Assembly (NCBI RefSeq): GCF_000471905.2
Contig: NW_006496667.1
Span: forward strand, 1,964,226 to 2,028,225
DNA: 64,000 nucleotides
Origin: Amborella trichopoda
Taxonomy: Eukaryota > Streptophyta > Magnoliopsida > Amborellales > Amborellaceae
Direction of reading: 5' to 3'
The position numbers and the translations under genes are program-made. Of the stretch, positions 1-11,089 are shown one piece after another. Each line of letters starts with the position of its first letter. Within the stretch, counting starts at the first letter, position 1. The notes beneath the pieces are model-generated. The model searched no databases and was not told where the DNA came from. It saw only the letters and a list, made by a program, of their open reading frames with translations.

Positions 1-544
1 GAACGGCAGAGGAGTGCCAGTGGAAAATTAAAGGTCGAGGAAAACGAACGGTTTACTGAAGGTAGACCGTCGTAAGGAAGGTGTACAGTTGCGGGAGGTG
101 AACCATCATGGGAGGTGAACCGTCATGGAAGGTGAACTATCGTGGGAAGTGAACTATTTCCCTTGGAGATCGTGCGACCATTATGGGGGTGAGGAAACTT
201 AAAAAAGGAGAGTCTCAGGAAGTTAACAGTTGTGACAAGTCTGGTACTAACAGAAGTGCAGCCAACGCTGGGGCAACCGGAGCTGATGGTTTAGAATCGT
301 AACTGGTGTTGACACAATCGGCATTGATCCTCAAGAAAGGCAATCGGCGTTAAGAGTTCAGCAGGCATTAGCCTGGCGAGACACAGCCACACTGACTTCA
401 GACGACGCTCATCAGCAGTGTGGCCATCATGATGCGGAGAGTACTGCCTGCATGTGGCAGTAAGTCACGTGCAGGATTTGAGATGTTCGATCATGAGCTA
501 TGCACGGTGAAGTTCATTAGCCGACAAAAAGTGGTGAATGATGG
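1..544. other. Segment beyond E1 integrase, no gene recognised
   Basis: No convincing coding frame is seen here. Read on the minus strand it follows the E1 integrase C-terminus, which fades at about 545. In a Tat element this position holds the 3' untranslated region. The only structure I see is a short 17-bp tandem array at 59-160. Confidence 0.5.
59..160. repeat. 17-bp minisatellite, 4 clear copies
   Basis: Four successive 17-bp units (93-109, 110-126, 127-143, 144-160) share the core GGAGGTGAACCATCAT with one to four changes. Two weaker copies precede them from about 59. The position, between integrase and the expected 3' LTR of E1, fits the hypervariable 3' UTR repeats of Tat elements. 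Confidence 0.75.
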
Positions 545-1640
545 TAAGGCCGGCCTTGCATAACAACAGGCCTCTTAACAGTTAAGACTAGATCACCACG
601 AGTGAATGAGAGGATCTTGACAGACTTATCAAAAGCCCTCTTCATTCTCTCTTAGTTGAGTTCAAGGTTCTGCTGAACCTCTTCCATCTAGTGCATCCAA
701 TTCTTAATACCAGAGCTTGACTCTCTCATCGTCAGTTATTCCTTGGTGAATAGCGACTGGCAGTGAAGGGATTTGTATTTCGAGAGGTAAAACAACTTCA
801 CCCCCATAGACCGAAGAATAAGGAGTGGAATTAGTAGCATTTCGCATAGTAGCACGATAAGCCCATAGTGCTTCGAGAAGCTTTTCATGCCAATTCTTCC
901 TTGTTTTTTATGCTGACTTTCTTAAAAAGGTTGTATAGAGTGTTATTGAAAGCCTCAGCTTATCCATTCACCCGAGGTTGGTACATAGTCGAGTACTTCC
1001 ATTCGAAACCGAATTGGTTAACTAAGCGATCAATGTGATGACTCCTAAATTGAGGACTGTTGTTAGATATATATGATATGATGTCGAACAAAGCAGGCCA
1101 CCGCTATTCGAGGAACCTGCTAGAGGGGGACCACTTCAGCCCACTTAGAGAAATAATTTGTTACGGCTAGGATAAAAGCATGGCTCATTGTGAAAGGAGG
1201 TTCAATAGGCCCTAAGATGTCCGTACCGCATTGTGAGAAGGGCCATTATGCAACGGTAGTGTGTAAGGGCTCTGAAATCTAGTAAACCAGGCCGGAGTGT
1301 ATTTGGCATACTTGGCAGTTTTTAGCATAGGTTAAGGAATCGGAGATCATGGAAGGCCAATAGTATCCCAACCTGTGTATTCGTTCATAGAGCTTTGGGT
1401 CAGACTGTTGTAGTCCACAAATGCCTAAGTGGACTTCTTCTAACACTTATTTGCTTCTTGGATGTCAACAATTCTAAGAAGAATGATGTTAAACGACCGT
1501 CTGAAGAGAGCATCTCCTTCAAGGAGGGTATACATGGTGGACATTCAACGTATGATGTTGCGCTCGGCATGATCTTCTGGAAGCCTATCATGTTTTAGAA
1601 AACTAGTGATGGGCTCTCTCCAATCTTCTACCTGCTTGAT
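545..1640 (-). pseudogene. E1 integrase (degenerate)
   Basis: Conceptual translation across several frames gives the integrase in order. There is a linker reading WREPITSFLKHDRLPEDHAE (about 1,640-1,565) and an HHCC zinc-binding domain around 1,300-1,450 with EVHLGICGLQQS and YAKNCQVCQ, in which the second His is Gln. The catalytic core at about 900-1,200 contains NYFSKWAE, where the first catalytic Asp is Asn, and STMYQPRVNG. The C-terminal segment ends with the SFTRGDLVL motif near 600. The enzyme would have inserted the cDNA into the host chromosome. Many stops make it inactive. E5 integrase is the better-preserved relative. Confidence 0.75.
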
Positions 1641-1940
1641 TTCTGCGCATATTGGGTTAGAGAATTTTGGTTCTTGATGTCGACTCTTAGCTCCTTGACT
1701 CTGTGTTATTCTTTGTTCAATCTTTGATTACTTCTTTAGCAGATAGAAGTGCTCCAAATGGATAAGGAGGGCACTTGAGGAAGATATTTATTTCATCACT
1801 CGCATCAACCGTGGTTCTTAGTTCGATGTGTCTCCATTCTGTCACCCAAACAACCGTAACAACTAAATTGTGGTGTCGAGTTTCATAAGTGAATCAGCCT
1901 ACGAGTTTAGTCTCTTGGGGATGTGACTCAAGGATACGTC

Positions 1941-2165
1941 TTAAAATTGAGCCACATACGATTTTACAGTATCGTGATAAGGCTTCAGAGTGTCTTTCCT
2001 TACATCATAGATCCCTTTGAGTTGCCGGATAACTAACTCGGAGTCACCATAGATCTTGAGTTGCCCCAAAGCTAGGTCGAAGGCTATCTCCAGGCCAATT
2101 ATAAGGGCATGATATTCTGCCTCATTATGAGAACCGGCTTGAGTGAGAGACAAAGAAAGTGGCAA
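1941..2165 (-). pseudogene. E1 additional (archaeal-type) RNase H fragment
   Basis: A 74-residue frame carries NEAEYHALIIGLEIA followed by GDSELVIRQLKGIYDVRK. These are the second and third catalytic blocks (Glu in NEAEY, Asp in GDS) of the extra RNase H that plant Tat elements carry downstream of their ordinary RNase H. The N-terminal strand that would supply the first Asp lies in degenerate sequence just upstream (about 2,166-2,200). It would help remove RNA from RNA-DNA hybrids during reverse transcription. It is a fragment, not a complete domain. Confidence 0.75.
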
Positions 2166-2189
2166 TATTCCTCCTTTCAGGGTTAAGAA

Positions 2190-2900
2190 GACTACTCAGG
2201 TGCTTCCTTGGTATGATTGGAAGGCTCTATCAAAGTACAATTCCCAATCATGAGCAAGCTCGATACAGAATATTTCTTCATCGAGGAGGTCGCTTGATAA
2301 CGGAGATTCCGTCGGCATGGGGTGTGCTGCGAGAAAATCAGCCAAGGCCTGGTCTGTGGGACATACGTGATGTCGAACTCCATCAGCAATAATTGCCACT
2401 TAGCAAGGCATCCCGATAAGCATGGGCGTGTCATGAGAAACTTTACAGGATAATCTTTCGAGATGAGTTTAACTTCATGACAAAGCAAGTAATGGTGGAG
2501 TTTTTGTACTGCGAAGATCAGGGCCAATGACATCTTCTCAATAAGGGGATAGTTCTTCTTGGCCCTTTGCATCCTGCAGCTCACGTAATATAATGCAGTC
2601 TCTTTTTCCTCATTATTGTTTTATGTCAACAATGCCCCAAGTGACTAGTCTAAAGCAATCACGTATAGAATGAGAGGTCTTCCCAATATTAGTGTAGAGA
2701 GTATTAGAGGGTTGAGTAAATAATTCTTGATGTCGTCAAGGGCGGACTGACATGCTTCATCCCAGATGAATGGGGTATCTTTCTTTAGCAAGTGTGTAAA
2801 GGGTTTACAGCGACCTGAGAGGTTCGAGATGAACCTACAAAAGTATGTCAGTCGCTCATGGAGGGAGCGTAGTTCTCGAAGTATAGTCGGTGACGGCATT
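2190..2900 (-). pseudogene. E1 reverse transcriptase thumb/connection and RNase H
   Basis: Two frames cover this stretch. At 2,899-2,645 LHERLTYFCRFISNLSGRCKPFTHLLKK and FIWDEACQSALDDIKNYL match the Ty3 RT thumb and connection. At 2,584-2,192 YPLIEKMSLALIFAVQKLHHYLL and LAKWQLLLMEFDITYVPQ match the RNase H core and tail, and an overlapping frame adds ADFLAAHP. Its job is to degrade the RNA template during cDNA synthesis. Stops and at least one frameshift between the blocks show that it is non-functional. Confidence 0.8.
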
Positions 2901-3530
2901 TCTTAGATTACTTTGATCTTGACTGGCTCAACTTCAAGCCCTCATTGTCTGACGATGAACCCCAAGAATTTTCCAAAGCGCACGTTGAAACCGTATTTTA
3001 ACGGGTTCATTTTAAGTAGATGAAGATGCAAATGCTCAAATACCTTTTCAAGGTCTCTCATGTGGGCATCTGCCTCTTCAGATTTTACCATTAAATCATC
3101 GGCATAGCATTCCACTTCTTTGTGCATCATGTCTTTGAAGATGGTCGTCATTGCTCACTGGTATGTGGCACCAGCGTTCATTAATCCAAAAGGCATCATC
3201 ATGTAACAGAAGACCCCTTTTGGAGTTAAGAATGCAGTGGCTTCTTCATCTTCAAGCGCCATCCTTATCTGGTTATACCTGGAGTAACCGTCCATGAAGG
3301 AAAAGATTTGACAATGTGTCGATGAACATCTTGGTGAATGGCAACGGGAAGTCATCCTTGGGATAGGCGATATTGAGGTCACAGAAGCCAATGCAAACCC
3401 TGATTTGACCATTTTTCTTCGTTACTGGAACAACATTTGCTAGCAATTTCAGGTACTTGACTTCGCGAATAAAGCTTGCTTGTTTGAGTTTGATCACCTC
3501 GGTGTCTATCTGCATCTCGAGGTCAGGCTT
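2901..3530 (-). pseudogene. E1 reverse transcriptase palm/fingers
   Basis: The Ty3/gypsy reverse transcriptase blocks are present in order but spread over frames: ASFIREVKYLKLLANVVPVTKKNGQ (3,515 downward), DLNIAYPKDDFPLPF, FSFMDGYSRYNQIRM, KGVFCYMMMPFGLMNAGATYQ, and the catalytic YADDLMVKS at about 3,100. The YxDD box is intact, while a stop (about 3,153) and frameshifts interrupt the domain. The YPKDDFP and FMDGYS signatures are typical of plant Tat/Athila pol. Confidence 0.85.
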
Positions 3531-3545
3531 GAACCTTCTCGATTT

Positions 3546-4115
3546 CTATTTGATGGGTTTGATAGTCGGATTGATGCCAAGATGATGAACAATTACTTGA
3601 GTGTCTAAGCCGGGCATCTCATGATAGGCAAAGACGACACGGTTTGCTCGCAAGAAAGTAGTGAAATCATCCTTCTCTTCTGGAGACATATTCGCTGAAA
3701 TGAAAGTGGGTCTGGGATCCACCTCGTCTCCAATATCTATTTCTTCAAGTTCGTCAGTTGTGGCCTGACCACCTTCTTCCCATTCTTCTGAGGCTTCTTG
3801 CATCTCTTTCTCGTTGTTCTCAGAGGCCTTTTCACCAACTTCATGCATGGAGACCCATGACCCTGACATCTCTGTCTCCAATAGGGCTCCAGGGTTGGTC
3901 ATGCTTCCTGTGTTTTTCTTGAACCGAGTGATGGAGAGGTCAACTCTAAATGTAGAAAACACATCAGGTTGGAGAAGCTTGTTTGGACAGTTAGGAGGAA
4001 ATTGAGGTTGAGTGATGTTGACACGAAGAGTGTCTGAGTATGAATCACATGGTATTTTTACAGATGCTTGGAGTGTTTGCTCCGAGCCAGCTGGTTCTTC
4101 ACAGACTTGTATCAT
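3546..4115 (-). pseudogene. E1 pre-RT linker ORF
   Basis: A 189-residue open frame directly upstream of RT is rich in Glu and Ser (EEWEEGGQATTDELEEIDIGDEVD) and ends in DDFTTFLRANRVVFAYHEMPGLD and HHLGINPTIKPIK. These are the usual last residues before the Tat RT. It is the protease-RT spacer of the polyprotein. The protease expected just upstream is missing: sequence homologous to the E3 gag-protease linker begins about 4,110, so the protease appears deleted. Confidence 0.65.
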
Positions 4116-5100
4116 ATGGCAAGCTTCCTGAGAATAGAAGCTTTGCCCTTTTGATTTTCTTAGTCTCTTTTCGAAGTTAGGCTCAGGGGGCCACTAGGGT
4201 TTGTTTGGTTTTGATTTCTTGTGCTTCTTTAATTAAGGTGGCTTTGCCTTGGCTTTAGCTGCCAGGGCATCAGCAATTGTAAGGAATCTTGCTGCCTTTG
4301 TCAGGGTCTTTCTCTATTGTTTCCACTGTGTCCTGGTTATATTGATTCCTTCGAATTCTCGATCAAGAGCCTCAAAGTTCGGGCTTATCAAGGTTGTACC
4401 TACAGGGAATGTGAAGAGGGAGAATGAGAAGCAGGAGAAGAAGAAGCATAAGGGTTAAAAGGTGGGGGATTCTGAAGGTCATTCCCGTCATAAGACTGAT
4501 CTGGGCAGCTTTTTATGTCATCAACAGGGTTGGACCAGTGTAGGGGGTCTTTTAGGCCTTTCCCTTGGTTAGACTGGTGGGGACGGCTTTTAACATCGTC
4601 ACCCTCATTGGACGTATGCTGGGTGGGAAATGGCATGGGAATGTCTCCTTGATAGGATGAAGAAGGAAGAAGGATCCTATCAGGCATGAAGTCCAGTAAG
4701 TTGGCAGTGGAGGAAGGGGCCCGAAAATATCCTACTTGACTGTGGGTTGAGCAGTCTTGTTTCTTCGGCCAGTAGCCCTTGGTGGTCGTCTCTTCTTGGT
4801 TTTTTGAGGTGATGTTTGATTCGTCTTGTTAGGCTTGAGAACAGCTCTAGCTTGGTTAACTGCTTCTCACCTTAAGGACTTGAGTCTGCTTCGGCCATGG
4901 CAGACTATCCATGGCTGGGAAGTAGAGGATTCGGTGGAGTCCGAGTCATTGATAGGAAGGTCCTTCTTTGTGTGATCTTTTTGCCTCGATAGAAGAATGA
5001 CTTAGGGATCACATACAGGGAGATTGTAAAACTTCTGACACTCCCGCATTTTCTTTGTGAATATATCAAAGAAGCTTGTGCATTCCAACAAGTAATGGCC
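4116..5100 (-). pseudogene. E1 gag-pol linker remnants
   Basis: This stretch aligns by eye with E3 at about 21,070-21,860, sharing a distinctive stretch ending in TTCCTGAGAATAGAAGCT and the later block that names a Ser/Pro-rich ORF at 4,687-4,400. The latter reads as a short proline/serine-rich frame with no known domain. I see no enzymatic motif. Confidence 0.55.
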
Positions 5101-5106
5101 TCTTAT

Positions 5107-6640
5107 CTAATGGTACGGGCACCAACGATCTTCAATCCCCTTAGGAAGGCGACAGGGTTGCCTTGCCTGCTTCAATGTGATTATGCCTTCATGAAGCATT
5201 ATAATGAAGAAGGCGTAAAGGGTGGCAAGCATTTCGTCTTCCTCTAGAATGGTTACTGCATGGGAGGATTCGGCTGCCCCAAAGGCCTTCTTTAAGTCTT
5301 GAAGCTTTATCTGACCCTTCTGAATCAGGGACTCAATAATAGCTTTTAGCGTGTAGCAGTCATCTGTGGGATGATTGATCCTCCGATGATAGGAACAATA
5401 ACTAGCTTGAGTATCAAGGCCAGGTTGCTCGGGGGACTTGGCTTCTAGATGCTGGATCATATTCTATTCCAATAATAACCGGAACTACGCAGGGGCCCAT
5501 TCCTTCTCGAAGGGATAGACCTTGTTTCTATGTCTTGTGAAATAATCACCTCGATCAAGGTTGGCTGGTGAGGGTACTCGATTGTGTGACTGTTGTTGCT
5601 TGCCAACCTGGGATGTTACCTTTGTTGCGCTTACCCCTTTAGAGAGGTCCAAAGTTTGAGAGGGAGTCTTCTTTGAATCTGTGACCATGACTACTGCACT
5701 GATTACCCATTTCTATTGACTGCGCCTTGTGTTATTCTGAGAGCTACCATTCCCCCAGTTGTTTGCTGAGCTTGTAAATGGTTGTTGTGTTCAACCATGG
5801 TGACGTGATAAACTTTCTATATGAACTAATTTAGAGATCAACCCCGACATGGAGGTCGAATTAGAGGCCTCGACATGTAGAGCAATCTCGGGTCGCATGT
5901 TCCACATGCAAGTTTGGATTGCTTCCTTCTCAGGTATAGGATTAGGATGGCGGGAAGCAAAATTTCTCCATCTTGATATGAATTGATCCACGGGCTCATC
6001 AGGGTCTTGAGTCAGGGTGAGAAGTTCGATGGTTTGAACCTCTCTCTCAACCTCATAGAAGCGTTGATAGAATAGTTTCTCCATCTCCTCCCATGTATGG
6101 ACTGAGTTTGCAAGAAGTTGGGCATACCATTGAAATGCTAGGCCATCGAGGGTCTGAATGAATTGTCATAGAAGAAGTCTCCCGTTAGCCGTTGTTTCTC
6201 GATATGCTGCCTGGAAGTGGGCAATATGCTAGTTTGGGGACGTGGTTCTGTTAAATAAGGGAAACTTCCATTTCTTATAATCTGAGGGAAACGAGACCTG
6301 AACAATATATGAGGGGTATGGTCTTTGATAAGGCGTTGCACCCTGTATCATCGAGATTTGACTGTTCTTTAGGTTATGGGTGACCATAGCGTCAATGTCT
6401 GTCTGAGAGATGGGATGAGGGACATAATTGTCCTGTGAGGTAGAAGGAGGGGTTTGCCGTAGAGGTGCACCATCAGAGTGATGGGAAATGACCTCATGGT
6501 TAGCCGACTGGCATGCGGCATCGATACGATCGATCTTTTCCTTCATCGTGAGCACCATATCCTCAAACTTGTTCATGCGCTCTTCATATGCATCAGTGGC
6601 CTTGCTTACAACCATTTTGCTGACTGTTTCTCTAGGGAGG
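5107..6640 (-). pseudogene. E1 gag (capsid and zinc-knuckle region)
   Basis: Gag forms the particle that packages element RNA. Reading minus, 6,615-6,229 gives a coiled N-terminal part ending in YPSYIVQVSFPSDYKKWKFPLFNRTT. The core retrotransposon gag domain at 6,084-5,791 includes FYQRFYEVEREVQTIELLTLTQDPDEPVDQFISRWRNFASRHPN. At 5,460-5,107 there is a CxxH-H-C knuckle-like segment YCSYHRRINHPTDDCYTLK characteristic of Tat gag. A central 67-residue frame at 5,688-5,485 links the core to the knuckle. At least three frame breaks separate the parts. Confidence 0.8.
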
Positions 6641-8166
6641 TCAACGTTAGTGGCAACTGAGGGGCTTGTAAACTTGACTGGTCGTACGTGGTAAGTCAGT
6701 CAGCAGGGGGCCAGTATGCCCTGACTGAACTCGACTCTTGTATGCTGATCACGTTTGGACCGGTTCTCAACGGTCTTGGAACCGTGGCTGCTGAGTGGCT
6801 GGGTCTTCCTCTACGATAGTAACCACAGCATATGGCTCATGGAGCTCTACTTCAGGCTTCATTGTTTGAAGGGGGTAGAAGGGATTCAGGTGAAGAGGGT
6901 CGTCAGAATTGGTTGTTTTGACTGCCTTGGTCACCTCCCTAGTCAAAATTTGAAGACTTCTATCGCTTCTAACCTTGAGGTTTTGATGGACCTCGCCCCA
7001 AAATTGCGATCTAGGTTGCGGCTGGTCAGCTCTTCTTGTATGGGAGAGAACTGTCTCCATCAGGTAAGGCAATGGATGAAGGTCAGAAATTGCAGCCATC
7101 TTGGGCCGGAGAGGATGAAGGAATCGATCTTTCACCAGGTCAATGCCCTGTGCTCTCTTGTGATTTTTAGAGACACGACCAAAGTGACGAGGCTGGTTCA
7201 GGATGGTACTCCTAGGGAAAATGTTCGAGTGCCAAAACTTAAGGTGCTTGCTCGATGAAGGAGGAGTGAGCCGGAGCAGAATTGAGTCATGTGAAGGCCC
7301 GAGTTTAGGGCGACGTGACATCTGTGATGGCAATGCCTGTGCGCCCTTTGAAGAAGGATTATGGGAGACTTGGGGGTTAGCCCGAGCTTATGCTAGTGAT
7401 CTTGCCTTAAGAGGCCAAGAACTACGAGTAGGTGTTTGTAAGAGAACAGGTGTAGGCTTGCCCCTTACAGGGTGCGCTTGTGTGTGCAGAGTAGGAGGAC
7501 AAGGGGGTCGTCTCCTATGTACTGGGGCCTTGGAACGCTTGGTCTTGGACACGGACTCGAGGTAACAAAAGGGTTGCCCCGAGGTGTGACTCGAGTGGGT
7601 AACCCACGATCCTTGTGGTGAGTGTGAGGGGTGGAGACCGTGGGGTTTCCGCCACTATTTGTTAAGCCTCTAAGGATATAGACCAACGGTGTAGAAATGT
7701 GGGGGATAGACGTATGGCGACCCACAGAAGCAATGGCAGCTTGTTTGCCTTTTGCAGAAAGAGACTAGATAGCCTTCTGGCACACCTCAAGAACACAACA
7801 AGTGAGTGACTTGTTGGTAGCAGGGTGCATGTTATGTGGGGCAACAGAAGTGCTACCGATGCAGGACGCCTTGGTGTAGTTTCCATCAGAGCGAGGAAAT
7901 GGGGAGTGAGGGACCTTTAAGTCCCGCCTCACACCGGTCCAAGTTAAGACCTGGGAGCTAGACAAGGGGTCTTTGTTCAAGAGGATGGTTGGGAACGAAG
8001 TCAAAGGAACTTATTCCCTAGGGACACTCTCAAGCATGGGGTTAAAAAGTCCCCGATCTAGATAAATGGGTTACAAGCCATAAATAAAATGTGAAAAGAT
8101 AATGAAAGCAGTTAATAAAAGAAGAAACTAGCTAGAAAAGAATTATCTGACTAAGGGGTAGTAAGT
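6641..8166 (-). other. E1 leader and gag N-terminal extension
   Basis: Between the primer-binding site and gag, a 188-residue proline/histidine-rich frame sits at 7,333-6,767. It has no recognised domain and corresponds by position to the extra upstream ORF some Ogre-type elements carry. The remaining part (7,334-8,166) aligns with the E3 leader at 24,300-25,070, including the block around 7,560-7,640. Short opposite-strand frames here look like shadows. Confidence 0.5.
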
Positions 8167-8183
8167 CCCTAGTGGAGTCATCA
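8167..8183 (-). other. E1 primer-binding site (tRNA-Arg type)
   Basis: On the minus strand this reads TGATGACTCCACTAGGG. I compare it with the complement of a plant tRNA-Arg(ACG) 3' end, TGGCGACTCCACTGGGG, recalled from knowledge; 14 of 17 bases agree. It lies 3 bases inside the LTR end ACCA, as a primer site should. Confidence 0.75.
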
Positions 8184-8984
8184 AGCTGGTTAGGTGCCTT
8201 GGTCTCGCCCTCCGGATCTGGATCATCGGGAAGCACGCGTCTCGGGTTTCGAGGGAAGACCCAAGACATTTTTGAGATCGCTCTCTAAGGAACCTCGTTC
8301 GAGAACAGGGGCAGGTGTTACCAATCGATGAGAGAGGAATTTAAGGTGGGTTCGGGACTTACTCGAGCTGGCTCACATGGGTGCCCTCTTAGATCATAAA
8401 GAAAGCCCCTCAGTAATAAAACTGGTTCGGAATCGCCTCCCTTGGCTTGAATTATTCTTGTTTCTGTAATCACACACATATGGCAAAGGTTATAAGACAG
8501 GTGGGTCTGACCTCACTTTTTTCCTCCTTGATGAACGTACACAACCATGCGCATTCAAAAAGAAAAATAAGAAAAGAAAGATAAGAGAGAGAAGAATTAG
8601 ACTGAGTGGGAGGATCAGAGCAGTGACTAATCTGATGAATAATTGGCCTGACGTGGTTGTAAAATGGGCTCGGTATCTAAGACCGACTCATAGGATTACT
8701 ACTAGACATCATTACCAGTACCAACTAGCTAGGCACGATGGTTGGTCTGTCATTGCAATAAAGCGGGCCAAGTAATCCTGACACAACAACATTACGGCTA
8801 GACAAAAGGACTACCATGAGAGGCTAACCTCAATCCCTCTTAGTTGAATGAAAGAGTAACAGAATGATGGTTATGAGGAAAGAATAAGAAATGAAGTAAG
8901 AGAAGAAGGGAATAGAAGGAGGGAGGGAGAAGAAAGGAAGAGAAGAGTACGAAAGGTGGGAGAATATAAGAGAGAGAGGGAAGG

Positions 8985-9695
8985 AAGATGCAGTCGGCGC
9001 TAGGCATTGCCGGCTATGTTAGAAGGAAGAGAAAGAAAGCATAGTTGGTGTTAAGCTTCACTGACTATGTTATACAGAGAAAAGGAGAGAGAGGACACAT
9101 TCGGTGCTAGGCTTCACCGACTGTGCCTGAAGAAGAGAGAGAAAACACAGTTGGTGCTAGGCTTCATTGACTGTATCAAAAGAAAAGAGAGAAAATACAG
9201 TCAGCGTTAGGATTCAGTGAATGTGTCAGAAGAAGAAAGAGAAAACATAGTCGACACTAGGATTCGTCGACTGTGTCGGAAGAAGATAGAGAAAATGCAG
9301 TCGATGCTAGGCTGCCGACTGTGTCAAAAAAAGAGAGAGAAAATGCAGTCGGCGCCCGGCTTGCACCGATTGTGATAGAAGAGAAGCAAGAGAGAGATCG
9401 AGCCAGTATTAGGCTTCGCCGACTGTGATAGAAAAGTAGAGAGAGAAATCCAACTTGTACTAAGCTTCACCAATTAGCTTCAGAAGAGAAGGAGAGAGAG
9501 AAATCCAGCTAGTGCTAGGCTTCATCGACTGCAACAGAAGAGAAGGAGAGAGAGAAATCCAACCGACGCTAGGCTTCGTCTATTGGCTGCAGAAGAGAAG
9601 GAGAGAAATCCAACAGGCACTAGGCTTCACCGACTGGCTTCAAAAGTGGAGTGAGAGAAATCAAACCGGTGCTAGGCTTCACCAACTGGCTTCAG
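8985..9695. repeat. E1 LTR hairpin array, ~50-bp period, about 14 units
   Basis: Units start near 8,991, 9,040, 9,098, 9,148, 9,198, 9,248, 9,298, 9,346 and 9,404 and continue to about 9,690, mostly 50 bp apart. Each has a left arm like CAGTCGGCG, a loop CTAGGCTT and a right arm like CGCCGACTG, separated by AGAAGAGAGAGAAAA-type spacers. Several units vary in both arms so that pairing or G-T wobble is kept. The array lies between the TATA box and the LTR end, so it would be in the transcribed leader. Confidence 0.8.
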
Positions 9696-9960
9696 AAGAA
9701 GAGGAGATAGAGATGAAAAGAAGAGAGAGAGATAGAAATGAGAAACAGGGGAGGAGAGACAAAGAGATAGAGAAGAGAAAGGGGGAGGAGAAATAAAGAG
9801 GGGAGGAGAGAGAAAGTTACCTGCCTGAAGGATACCAACCCTTTTCTTCTCTCTCCTCTCTCTCTCGCTCCAAGACGTACCCAAGAACTTCAACAAGAAT
9901 GGAAATTTTATTGAATCATTGAGAAAATGAACCGAAGGTCCTTACAATTTAGCTTTGTAT

Positions 9961-9970
9961 GTTATATAGA
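9961..9970 (-). promoter_or_regulatory. E1 LTR TATA box
   Basis: The minus strand reads TCTATATAAC directly after AGCCCAAC. The same position in the E2 and E3 LTRs has a TATA-like box next to a GGGCCC palindrome. Confidence 0.6.
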
Positions 9971-10686
9971 GTTGGGCTATTCTCCAAAACTAGCTAGAAT
10001 TGAAATACTATGGTTTTCTTGTAGCGCTCGGCATGACAATCATTTTGATACCAACTTCAAGCCATGAATCATGTTTATGAACCATGATCATGAGACTTGT
10101 ATTTTGAATGAATCTTGAAAACTTCAGATCGATTGTGTGCTCATTCCTTGATGTTTCTTCGTGATTTCTTCAATTAATCACACTGAGCATGCCGTCACGA
10201 TCACGTTGCAACAAACGTAACTTGATTTCGTGTCTGGATGAATATTTTGTCATCTTGAGTTTTTGACCGGAATCTTGAAATCCGACAACCAAAATTTACA
10301 GCTATTTTGACACCTTTGTGTGTGAAATCCAATCGTTCATGTTCGTGAGGTTTGGACCAGAGATAGCCTCGAACCTGACGCACATAATATAATTGGTTTG
10401 GTGTCGATCGGTTATGTAAGCGTCGTGATCTGGCTACTTAAACGAGGCGGTTTGCTGCTAAATTTTTTGCAACTTTCTTCACGGGTCAGTGACTTTCATT
10501 TAGTTTTTCTCTCTTTTCAGGCATCGTCGCAAAGCGTACCACATATCGAATTGTTTGTCTTGATGAGACGAACACGCTCACCAAATTTGGGAGCTATCTA
10601 ACTTGGAACGAGTGAGTTATAAAGCCCGAAAGTGACTGCTCGTGACTGTAAAGACAGCCACCTTTAATGGTGTTTTGATGCAGTGA

Positions 10687-10711
10687 GGCCACGCAAGAAT
10701 AGTGTGCGGCC
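10687..10711. promoter_or_regulatory. Conserved U3 dyad in E1 LTR
   Basis: A 25-bp imperfect dyad runs from GGCCACGC to TGTGCGGCC. Equivalent 25-bp dyads sit in the E2 (13,237-13,261) and E3 (28,336-28,360) LTRs. Confidence 0.5.
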
Positions 10712-11089
10712 TACCCCTTTTCGGTATTTTACCTATAACTTTGTCTTGGAGTGCTCGATTAAGCCGAAACTTGACCCATATGGGTTTTCAACCGTGTCAA
10801 ATTTAATAGCGGCAGTTCCATACCTGTTTGGCGCACCAAAAGTATGAATCTAATTACAAGGTCCATTTCAAGGTGCTAGAGACCAATTTCGTTGAAATTG
10901 TTTCTTTGTGTTCACTGCCTTAGACATGTCTAAACATGATGAAACTTCTCAGCTGGTCTTTTGAAGTGCTGATGAAGATCATGACCAATTCTGGGGCCAT
11001 TCTGACATTATCGAGAATTCCACTGTTTTGTAGGCTTTATTGACCTGCTTTCTATTAGGGACCAAGGTACGAAAAAATGCGTTCAAACA

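Larger units (their letters stand above)
1..11089 (-). mobile_element. E1: Tat-lineage Ty3/gypsy LTR retrotransposon, 5' LTR to integrase
   Basis: Read on the minus strand this holds, in order, a 2.9-kb 5' LTR, a tRNA-Arg-type primer-binding site, gag, a linker, reverse transcriptase, RNase H, a second RNase H and integrase. That is Ty3/gypsy order, and the second RNase H plus the primer choice are known traits of the plant Tat lineage. No protease coding is visible between gag and reverse transcriptase, although E3 and E5 have it there. Every module is broken by stops and frameshifts, so the copy is dead. The 3' LTR is not in the window. The 5' LTR starts at 11,089 directly against E2 3' UTR repeats, suggesting that E1 inserted into E2. 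Confidence 0.85.
8187..11089 (-). repeat. E1 5' LTR (2.9 kb)
   Basis: The minus strand starts TGTTTGAAC at 11,089 and ends ACCA at 8,187. The same start and end are found in E2 and E3. Homology to the E3 LTR (25,093-28,747) and, inverted, to the E2 LTR (12,847-16,304) runs the whole length. Inside are a U3 segment, a TATA box at 9,961-9,970, a hairpin array at 8,985-9,695 and a purine-rich stretch. The LTR provides the promoter and polyadenylation signals of the element. Confidence 0.8.

Noticed and set aside
1395-1598. 67-residue plus ORF with a hydrophobic start
   Set aside because: Shadow of the integrase zinc-binding domain and linker on the minus strand.
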